A stretch of DNA of 64,000 bases from Dipetalonema caudispina (taxonomy: Eukaryota; Nematoda; Chromadorea; Rhabditida; Onchocercidae): the NCBI GenBank assembly GCA_013365325.1, contig JABVXV010000041.1, positions 124,001-188,000 on the forward strand, in the 5' to 3' direction. The translations under genes and the position numbers were made by a program. The notes under the pieces were generated by a model. It was not told the origin of the DNA, did not search any database, and saw nothing but the letters and a program-made list of their open reading frames with translations. Positions 1 through 12,000 of this stretch are shown one piece after another. Numbering within the stretch: position 1 is the first letter of the stretch; each line of letters starts with the position of its first letter.

Positions 1-3000
1 GTGCCTCAGTATCCTTCACTTTGACACACGTAATCCATTTCCCCACTTCCTCATCAAATTTCTCTACTTCATAATACGCAATAGGTTCACCACCATCATC
101 TTCTGGTGGTTTCCAATTAAGCTTGCATTTATTCTCGAAGACATCTGATACCTAAAAACTGTACGCACTAGTAAAAGTTCATTCCAAAGCTCTGCTTCAG
201 AAAAAAAAAAAAAAAAAATCGTGTTGCAGGCATGAAACGATGGAAAAGAAGTTTAGGGAAAATGGTGTCGCAGAATCGGCTGATGGATAAGGTAAAGAAT
301 GATTTATATCATCTCAATGCCTTTTTCGAATGTATTCTCCAGGATGGGTTTCATGAACATAGAAATTTCTACAGGAAAATTTTAAACCTCTAGGGGGCCT
401 TGTGGTGGATTTGGCCTATCCAACACAGTCAGTTCGGCAGCTCCACTTTGTTCTCCAGTTGAATTTTTTACATGCAAAGTATATTTGCCACCGTCGGAAC
501 GTTTCGCCGATGGTATATAGAGCAAAGTATGTCCATGTCTTTTCATTTCAATCTAAAATATCATAATAAATTTGAAATTTTTAAGGTCAGAAAAAACTTT
601 CAAATTGTTAGGAAAAGAGGAAGAAATTCCAGAAAGTGAAAATGACCTGAAGCGAGTTGTTTGATATCAATACTTCGTCGTTTTTAAGCCATTTAACTTC
701 AGGGGTTGGCTCACCTCCAATTTCCACATCCCATTTAACTGACTGACCTGCCTTTACAGTAAGGCTCTTCAAATTGTCCATTTTCAGCCATGCCGGTACT
801 AAAATTCTTTCATGATTGTAAAAGAAATCATTATTTTGAAGAAATTGTTCTTTCAGAACAAAACGAAATTTACCGAATTTAGGCTTCGCAACCTGCTTCT
901 CGGAGGGTTTGCTTGGTTGTCCAGGTCCAGCTTTATTAACCGCTTTTACTCGGAATTGGTATTCATTGCCTTCTTTTAAACCCGTGATTGACGCACTTGT
1001 TGCTGAAAAGGCAAAACCGAACAGGATTAAAAAGCTCATATCTAATTTTGAAAACTTTATACTGCTGAACGTGGAATTCGGAAGATATATAAGTAATGTA
1101 AAGGTACTTGGTGATCGGGCAGTTTCACGCCATTCTTGGGTTACTGGATCTTTCATTTCAATAATATATTCTTCAATCGGTGCACCACCGTCTTCAGTTG
1201 GTGGTTGCCAAGCTATATCAATTTTATCAGCATCGTAATCTATGATTTCAGGACGGCTTGGTTTACCAGGCTCGTCCCATGGATCTTTTATTTGCACGTA
1301 TTGGTCTGCCGTCAATGGATTTGATTGACCCTCCTTGTTTTTCGCTTTTACTCTGCAATCGAAAAATTCATTTTCAGCTCTACAATTTTCCTGTGATTTC
1401 AATGGATCGACATAACACACCACACTTTTAGTAAGAACGATATTATCTAATGTTTATTGAATTTATCCCGAATCTAATAAAAATAACCCGATTCTAACCA
1501 TAAAATTGTCTTCTAATTATCAATCAGGTGAAATGATGCTTGCTTGCTACCTTATTTTCATATACTGACCTGAATTTGTAATTTCCTTTATCCTTCAAGC
1601 CGTGTAAAACTATTTGAGTATCAGAAGCAGGTACCGAACCTACCACTACAAATTTTCCTTTCTCATCCATATCTTGTGCTTCCACGATATATTCTGCAAA
1701 ATAATAATTTAATCGATGATTTCTAAACTTCATTGAGTTAGCAATGACCTTTTAGTGCAAAAGTTTAAGAGCTTCAAAAGTTTATATAAAAATATACCTT
1801 CTAGAGGTTCTCCTCCGTCATCATCCGGAGGTTTCCATGCCAATGTAACACCGTCACCACAAATATCTGAGATTAGGAGAGGTCCTTTCGGTTGATCTGG
1901 AGGCCCAACAACAGTTACTGTTGCTGTTGAATCACATTTACCACTGTCATTTTTTAAAGTCAAAGTATATTTTCCGGAATCAGCTCGTTCGGCATGTTCT
2001 ATCTATAATTAAAACTTTTACTGGAGTTTTGATAATAATTAAATTGGATATTTACAAGATTTAATACAATCGATAGAAATTAAATCTGAAAAACCTTCAT
2101 AAGATGTTTGCCACGTTCAGTAATCATTTTGCAACGACCCCCATGTTTGATTGCTTTGTCGTTCGCTGTCCAGGATGCTTCAGGCATTGGTTCGCCAACA
2201 ATTATCAGATCATATTTAATCGTCTCACCAACTTTCAATATCAAATCGTGAATGCCACCGTTTGGAAATGCGGGTGGTTCTTAAAAATTAACAAGTCATG
2301 ATTCACAGTTCAATTTTCTGAGATATAGATGTTTTGAAAATTACTAAACTTCAGTTAATTTACCTGGCTTAGCAGTGATTTTGAAAGCTCGTCCGTGGTC
2401 GCATGGATCTCCAGGACCAGCTTTATTTACTGCACGAACTCGATAGTAGTATTCATTGCCTTCAACAACTGTATCATCAACGAGTGTGTACACGCTTTTC
2501 TCTTCTGATGATGGCACTGTGCCTACTTCATTCCAGTCTTTTCCAGATTTTTTACGTCTTTCTACGATATATTTTTCGACAGGAGAACCGCCGTCGTTAT
2601 CAGGAGCCTCCCACTGCAGTGACAATGAGTCCTTGCTGATATCCGTTACTGCCATATTTTTGGGCTTATCAGGAACGGCTTAAACAATATGAGCATTACT
2701 AACAAATACATGGTATTAATGGAATAGGAACTGTTAAAAATCGTAAGAATCAACAGTTGCAAAATTTGAAATACAAATGCAAAGATTACAATAAGGGTCT
2801 TTAGCAATAATTGTGTCACTGGTGAGTGGTTCAGATTGACCGACGTCATTCACTGCTTTTACGCGGAATTTGTATTGTCCTTGTTCTTTTAAACTTTTCA
2901 CCTTGAAATATTGAAAGAGAAATTCATTGTACAAATAGAAGTTATTAGGAGCAATAATTTTACCGCAATAAATTGCACAACTACTCAACAAATTACTCGC

Positions 3001-6000
3001 TTATTTTGGGAATATACATTTCCTGATCAAGTTAGCGCAACTGTCGTTGATATTGCACATAAATCTTTCAGAACATATGTATCACTGTGAACTACCAATC
3101 TCAATTTCACAAGTATGTATGTATTTTCGCTACTTCTAGTTAAAATTTCACAGAAGTCAATAAACAACCTTAAGTTCGGTTTGCTTCGTCTCGCTAATTT
3201 TTGTCCATTTTCCGTCGCCCTCTTGCATCTCAACAATGTACCCTTGTACAGGAGCACTATCATCGGCATCAGGTGCATTCCATTTGAGATCGCATCCTTT
3301 GGCAGTAACATTTTTAATTTCAAGTGGTCCTTTTGGTTGCTTAGGTTTATCTTTGACGCCTACTTCGAATGGTGCAATTGCAGTACCACCGGAGTTACTG
3401 AGTTCTAGCGCCCATTTTCCAGTATCTTCTTTCTTCGGATTCTGAAACTCATGGAACCACAATGAAGTTTTTTGATCCAATTTTTAGAAACAATCTTGTG
3501 TTATTACTTTTTATCTCAGCGGTTTTTTCAGTTATAAAATATATTACCACCTGTAAGTTTTTCTGAATGATCAGTGTCGAGCGAGTTCGACGATTTCTAC
3601 AAATTTTAAATTAAAGGGTAATAAGTTCTCGAATTCAGATAATACGAAACAAACAGTAAGCAGTAATAAGTCACTGTAAGTGCGTTATACTAAAAAATAT
3701 TGCTTCTGAAGCCTTTTATAGTTTTTCTTTTTCTATCGATAGTGCTACGATAATGCAAAATTCCTGGATAACGCAACAATTAATGAGCCCCAAATTTCTG
3801 AAGTATCTTTTCTTTTGATTAAGGTTGAAACTCAGGAATAGTGCCAGTCTATAGACCTGATTCTAGAACTAGTCCAACTACAACAACTAGTCTGAATGCG
3901 AATAATGCTTAAATTCAAACAGCATTAATTCTAGTTATTCTGCAATTATCATCTGGGAATCATTTCACTATTACTTAAATTAATAGTAGTTCGAAGTTCT
4001 CAATATTAACGGTAGAAACGAAAAAAACATCTAATGTTACCACAGTTTTTGTAATGGACAGCACACAGTAACTAACTGTATTTTGAGAACGCCTACGATA
4101 AATGATGAGTAGAACTTTGTTTTTTTAGAATTTAGGGAAAATGAGCCGACAACTCTTGAAATGTAAATAATTCCATTGAAAAAATTAATTTCAGAATATT
4201 CAATTGATTAAATATTCCTATTGCAGCGTTGAAAAGTTGAAAGACATCAATTTGAAAATGTTGTAAAGGCTTATTTTCTGAATACTAGATTTAGTTGGAT
4301 TGTAACAAGCATCATAATGACAGAGACAAAATGATTCACTTCAGCATCCAAAGTGTAAAGCTGATCTAAATTACGGTCAATTCTACGTTATGAAGTTTTT
4401 ACATCAGTCAGTGAACAATTGTATTAAGTGAAATTTGAAAATCGAATTGAAACAAACTTTGAATTTAATTTCGACAACATCATCATTTATTATAATTTCT
4501 ATAAGATCTTTCATTTTCTCCAAATCTACGGGTTCACCGTTTCGAAGCAGTCTTGCTTTCGGATCACCTTTTCGACTACCCTTGATAGTGTAAGGAATTT
4601 TAATGGTTTCGGGTTTGCCACTTTCCATTTCGATCTGAAAAACATTTAATATTATTTTTGGACAAAAAATAATCAAAAATTCCAAAACTTCTATATATAT
4701 ATATATATACTAAAGTCTAACGAAAACAAACTTTTTTAGGCTTCCAATTCATCACTGGTCTTTTTTCAGCTTCTAGAACGGTAACGACACATGAACCTTC
4801 CAGACCGCCAACATTGATTCCGTAAACGTCGCCTTCGGAAAGCTCAATTTTTGAAATCTTAAGAGTGTGTACGCCCTGCCTAGATATGGTTTCAAATTTT
4901 CCACCAGGCATTGATGTTATAACTTTTCCATTTTTCGACCATATCCCAGGAGTTTTATTGTCCTGAAAATTATCAATGACTAGTTTTTGAGTTAAAATTT
5001 TGTCTCGGAAGATTTAAATTCTCTGATTAAATTCTACAAGAGATCTAGGGAAGACGTTACTTTCGTTTCACAACGCAAATCGACATCTTCTTTCTCATAA
5101 ACTTCTTTATCGGCTAACGGAACAACAAACTTGTTGAGCGCTGCAATAAATTACATGCACAAATATACAAGAAAATATAATAAATTTCGAGGAAATCAAA
5201 AATTTTAAAGTGGATTACAAAAAAAAGAAAGGAAAAAGAAAAAACTCAGAAACTGAGATGATAGTTGATGAATTCAGCTAAACAATCTGTAAAAAAAAAA
5301 AAGCAAGAGATCCATAGATTCGAAAAAAAAAAAAAAAAAAAAAAAAAACGGTTTTATGAGTTCAGGACCGTCAACAATGAGCTGTGCCAATGTCTGGTCA
5401 TCTTTCGTTGTACACTTGTATTCCCCATGATCTTCCAATTTGGCGCTATTTATGATCAGTCGACGTTTCCGGTTCTCGGCTTCAGCAATAAATTTCTTTC
5501 CATCCATTTTAATTTTAACTCCATCATGCCACCATTCAACACCCGCATCTTTATCATTTACATCACAAACCAATGTCGCGCTTTCCTTTTCTGTCACTTT
5601 TTGTGACTTTAAGGGGATAACGAAGGTATGTCGTGGCTCTAAAATGAATTGAAGTTGTAGTCATAGTGTGCAAATTCGGTTTTGATTATATTTTGTTAAG
5701 AGATTAGAAGGCGATTCTGTTCATAAGCGCATGACAGCGACAAACATTTGCTGTTCAAAATTTTAGTGATTTCACTATAAAAGTCCTTTCAAGTGCTACT
5801 GGATTTCAAGTTATTATGAAGAGATGAAAGATATTTTGGAATATCACGGTCAATTGAAATAAAAGACATTTGGGATATCACGGTCAATTTTTCCATTATA
5901 GTGGGAGCTAATGTTAATGTAATACATTCACTTTAAGTGTTTATTTCATTCTTTCTTGAACGAAACGCTTTGGATATAAAAAGAACTGGTAATGTTTACA

Positions 6001-9000
6001 GTGGTCTTACAAGTGATAAGATGATCATTCTCGAGTATGCAGATTAACAACAATTTGTAATTTGCTGTGAACTACTCTACTTCTGTTTTATGTATATTTC
6101 CAAATCTAATTACTATTCTAACTTCTATCAACAGAAAGATGATCACAGCGTGCAAATTAATCACTTCGTGAAATAAACATAACTACAGGCATCAAATGAG
6201 GTTTATCATGAGATACAGTAGCATTTTAAAAGTTTTTCAAAATTATGTCCTTAATATTTCAATTCGTACTTAAATCTATGTTCAGTATGACAAAGCTGAT
6301 GCACAATATGACAAACTCGATATAGTCAAATTTGGTCGAAATGTTTCTGTGGTCCCAATTTTAGCACATTTCATATTTTAAAAAAATTTGTGTAACTGAG
6401 AAAATTCGCATACTAACCCTCAACGTAGACCTCCACTTTGCTGTAGATTTCGTTCGTAATTTTGGCCATCCATTCGCCAGCATCTTCGTCGATGACCTCT
6501 TTGATCGTCAACGTAAAACGACCAATTGCATCGTTCTCAATCAAGAATCGTTTGTCAGAATCCCTGAGATGGATTCGATTCCTCATTTTTCCACAAAAAA
6601 GTTGAACTTTTTTTGAAATTTAAATATGCTAGTCTCATTAGTTGGTTGTAATCCTAAACAGAATTGATATGGATTCGAAAAAAACTAACGAAATTGGTTT
6701 TCCATTATGATGCCAAACTAATGGGGCTCGTTTATTATTTACTTTACAAGTGAGCACGCCCTCTTTTGTCCTGTATATTTCTTGAGTATTCGGTAAAGGT
6801 ATGATGAAGTTGTATTTCATTGGAGGTTCTGTAAAAGTTGGCTAAATAACAACAAATAAACAAGAATTCAGAATAAATCCAATTTACTTCCACACTTTCT
6901 GTCTTAAAGATAAGGTAATTGAATCAGCGAAAGTTTGGTATTCAAACTATTTTATTACTGATATCTAAAAATCATATACCATCAACAGTCAAAACAGCAG
7001 TTGTTGGTAAGCCATTTGCTTCGCAGGTATATTTCCCGCTATCATCAACTTCAGGATTGTTAATAATTAATGTACAGATTGCTTTTTCAGTCACAATTTT
7101 GTACTTTAAGCCACCCTAAAATATTGCAAAATTAAATAAAAATTTGATATAATTACTTGAAAATGTTTCAATAAATAATTTAATATAACATATATTTTAA
7201 ATACTTACGCTGAAAATTTCCTTCTTATTTTTATACCACCGGATTTTAGCATTCGGTCTCGAATAGGTACATTTCAATTCGCAAATTTTATCCACTTGCT
7301 GTTGAACAGTCTTATTCTCCAGTGGTTCTTCCCATTTCTCAATCTTTTTACCAGGAAACCATGATTGACGCCGTTCAGCTTCTGTCATCGATCTTTCTCT
7401 TGTCCTCGAAGAAGTGCTTTTTTCATCATCTTCATCTCCACCTTCTTCATGCTCCCTTAAAATTGTAAATCACATTCAACTGTTACTCAGTTCTATTGAT
7501 GTTAGATCGGATTCACAATCTACCAATAATTTTAACACATTATTTTTGTCATTTTGCATGCTACTTCCGGAAAGTTCAAACCTGTGTTTCAGCATTGATC
7601 TGAAATCAAGCCCAGTTTCTGAAACGACCAGCAGTTTAACGGAAGCAGAATCTTTGCCGTGTTTGTTTTCAATAGTTAATGTGTATGGGCCGTCATCGTT
7701 CGATCGACATTTCTGCATAACGAGATTCACCGAATTATCCTGTTGATCCGTAACTATTCTGCATCGACCACCAGAAGAAATCTAAATTTAGCAACCATTA
7801 GCTTCCAAAATTCAGTTCTGATATCTTCCAATTGAAAGAAACAAGTGGAAGTCTTGACCTCACAAAGTCCTTTACTCCATTTGAACGTTGGTGCCGGATT
7901 GCCTTCTACCTTACACTTCAAAACAGCTGTATCATCTGCAATATAAACGTCACGCTTATTGTTTTTGCACTATTCACCGACAATGCTAAATGTTCAAACT
8001 TTCTTTATTTTACATTATATCACGGAAATTTTAGTATTTTGCAGTGGGATAGAAAGACATACTGTTTGTAACGGTAACATTTTCTGGAATTTCGAGAATC
8101 CTCGGTGGACCTTCTGGACCGATATCTTTTAATGGAGTTGAGGGTTTATCCAGAATTTCAGCAGCCAAATTTTCGCGACGCATATCAACACTGCTACGCC
8201 TCTGAAAAATGACAAATGTTATAATGTAAAAGATATAAAAATCAAGCAACTGCACCCTTAAATCCGGAAAATTCCTTCAACTTAAACAAATTAGCTCCAC
8301 ATATATTCGGAATTCTAGCAACTCTTCATATAATTATTTATGCATTGAATAACACGTCAATTCGTTACTTACATTTTCAATCTTTTTAGACTTGCTTGTT
8401 TTGTTTTGGTTCGAATAATCCGAGAGTATTTAAGTGATATTTTTTCGAAGCATATCAGATTATCTATTGGAGGTTTTTTTTTTCCACTATCATACAATCT
8501 CCAAACAATTTTGTAACATTTAACATTTCCTTATGACTACCTCTCTCAGATGTAAGCACACAATCATTTTGGTTTAATTTTACCTCCATACAACAAGTGT
8601 AAGATTCGCTTAGTAACATAGAAAAGTTTGATCCAAAGAAAATTTTAGAAAAACGTACTCGAGTCGGTTTGCCGCCTATTGACATTCGCATGCCACCTTG
8701 CTCCAACTGAAAAAATTTTGGACGTCAAGTGTAAAATAAGGAACTAAAAAGAGTATTTATATTGCATCATCGCAAAACGTATTGTTAATATCTAACAATT
8801 TCTGGAAAAAAAAGAAACAGCATATTCGGAAAATTTCCAAAGGCAACTGCAACATTTCCCATAGAAGTGAAATGATTTGGAGTGATATCGTGATGACTCT
8901 AAAGTTCATCCAAAAATTAACAAGAGAATTTTTGCTTACAATTGCTGAGGGTCTCTTAGAAGCGATTTCAGAGACCGAAGGCAATTCTGAGATGGATTCC

Positions 9001-12000
9001 GTCATTTCATCTTCTGAAGCGCCACCATCTAAATGCATTGCCATGAGCTCTTTTTTCCGTTCTGGTCCAATTTTTAAGCCAGATTCCGAAGTTTCGTCAA
9101 TCTAAACAGATTTCTTTTTCTCATAATCTGAATTGCAGCGATAATTTCAGTTCATCGTCCTTTCAAATTCAAAACTTTGCATCACAAAAAGGTTAAAGTC
9201 CACTATGCCGCAAAACATGCCAATTTATGAAATCCATAAATCGGCACTACTAAATAGAGGAAATTTTAAACTTCTGCGGAAGTACCAGTGGAATAGTACT
9301 AATTGCGATTAAATGTTTAATTTTGATGAAATTGAAAAAGTGAGAGAGAATGTAATTAACAAAAATCTATTTAAATATGACGAGGCTTGTTTTGAAGAAA
9401 TGAAATTTGCACAGCAAAAGAAAGGCATACAATTAGTACATATTCCAAAATTTGTCGAATAAACAATCCGTATTTAGAAGTATACTCAAAACAGTTTTCT
9501 TTTTTTTCCTTTTGAATCACTTTTCCAGACTTGTCTATTCTATTCTAAACAAAAATTTCTGAGAGATGAATCAAAGATCAAAAATTTACTTCTCTTTCTT
9601 CAGGTTCTGATTTCAAATCACGAAGCTTCGTTGATTTGGATTTTTGATCTTCTTTCTTTTTTTTCTTCATCGGTTCCTTCGACTTTGCAGAATGCTTCTT
9701 TTCACCAGGTGTGATCGATGCAGTGGATTTTTCCAGTTCAGACTCCGAAATGAGATCGGATTCGGGTTCCAGATTCTTCCCTGTAGCTCCTAGCGAACGT
9801 TTCGTTATTTGATTTGTTTTTGTTTCTCCTGCTTTCGTAGTTGTAGTAGATTCCGGCGTTGTCAATTTTTCTGTTCCAGCCTTACCAACTTTAATAGAAC
9901 TATCCTTTGATATTTTCCGCATTTCTTTTGCTTTTGCAGCCGAACTTTTGTCTGCCGCAGCTGTAGAAATGCTACTCGTCCTCTCTTTGCCTATCTTTTC
10001 ATTAGCTACCTTAAGAGTTTCAGGTCTCGGTGATTTAGATTTAGGTCGCGGTGATTTTTGTCGTGATTTCTTTTCTTTTGGTGGAAGTGTCGTCACGCTT
10101 TTTCGTTTTGCACCAACTTAAAAAAAACAAAAATTAGTCCTATTCTAATAATTTAATACTTCTCATTTTAAAAAATTCTCAAGTTTAAGATTTTATTGAT
10201 GCCAATTACTATTGCCTTCGAAATCTCCAGATTTCAGTATACATAACAATCCCAAACCTTTCAATAGCCTGATCAAATGACTAGGTAAATAGATAAAGAA
10301 AAAAGATACTTACTACTATCAACTTCCATTTGTTCTGTTTTAGCTTCTGAAACTTCGGTTGTCGTTGAAACGTTCGTTTCTGTTTCCTGCGTCGGTGTTT
10401 CAGTTCTTGACTGTATTGATTTTCTTGGTGTACCTTCGCGGGATTTTATTGATTTCTTTGGTGTCCCTTCTCGAGATTTCATTTGTTTCTTTGGTGAGCC
10501 TAGATTTGGAATCACTTTTTTAAAATCTACCCAAATTTTTCATAACATAGAAAATATCAGAGTTAATGACGCATTTTCTTTGTTGTAGGAATTAAAAAAG
10601 AAAAAATTAAGATGGGAATCTAATTGTACCTGGCCTTGAGCTTTGTCGAGATGCAGGCCGAGGAGAAGCAGAATCTTTTTCACGGCTCTTTTCAGACTTT
10701 TCTTGTTGTTCTGCTGGTTCTTGTTCAAAGTTTAATGTTAAATTCGCATTCGTTTCACCTACGTCATTTTTGATGTTACATCTATATTGTCCAGCATCTT
10801 CTGCTACAGGGTTCTGAAACAACAACAGCAAAAAAAAATTTACTCAACCTGAACTATGCAACCCTAGTTAGGCCCCAGAAAAATGTCCTATGAATTCAAA
10901 TTCTTAAAATACAGTAAAAATTTACACGCAATTGCTTCTACTAAATGAAAATTTATATATGACAAACAAGTACTTACATGTAATTCTAATTGTAAAAGAT
11001 ATGAGGATTCTCCGAGATCTGAGAAAAATATGGAGTAAAGAGCATTTTCATGAATTGGTGCGCCATTTTTATACCAGACACCATGTGGTTTCGAAACACT
11101 TTTCACTCGACATTCCATCACAATTAATGCTCCACCATCTTTTGGGATAATTCGAGGTTTGCTCAAAAATGTCGGTCCTTTGGCCGCTCCTTTTTGCTCA
11201 TCGCCAGCACCTAGAATTCTTGTTAACAAACAGTTGAAATTTTCATGGTTAATTTAATATGCCTATAATTTAATCAACGTGAAAAATCTTAAGATTAATG
11301 TTTCGAAAAACTCTTGAAGTGGTAATTATTTTTATATGGTTTTCAGTTTTTGAAATAAATCTTAAGGAAAAACGTATAAGAAGAGATTAATCGGCCATAA
11401 TTTACAATATTTTGACCAAAATTTTCAATATATTTCGAAACTTTAAATCCTATACACTGCAAGTTCTCAAAGCAAAATAAATTTTCGCCGATTTTTCAAA
11501 CGAAACAATTCAGTAAAGCTAAGCAATTAATTATAAACTTAATTTCTCTGCCATGAAACTTTTTAATGCATTATTGTTTGATTCTTGAATCTTTTTCAAA
11601 ATAAATTAATCGAAATTATTGAGAAATGGTGCGCTTAATACTAGTAAACAAAAAACCTCCAAAAAGGAAATTAAGACAAATTTTAGAATTTTACTGTCAC
11701 AATAGTTAAAGATTAATAGGTTAAATTTTTAATCGTTAATTGTTTACGTAAAAAACTGGTAAAGTTAATTTAAAGTAATAAAAAGTATACGCTTCTCCAG
11801 TTTATGAAAGCCAATAATTTGCATTACACTTTAACGGTATTGTTAATATCTCTGTTAAGATCTTTTAGCAAAACCACCTAAGCTAATTAAAAAGATGATA
11901 TGTTAAACTAAATGTTTCAATTGCTGTTATCATGTGCTTCTTTCGAAAATGCTCAGCACATCAATGTCTGTTCCCATCCTACTCTTATTAAAATTGAAGT

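Noticed and set aside
5265..5606. 113-codon plus-strand ORF with poly-Lys
   Set aside because: It is the antisense shadow of a twitchin Ig exon (5638-5369) plus an intronic A26 run that yields lysines.
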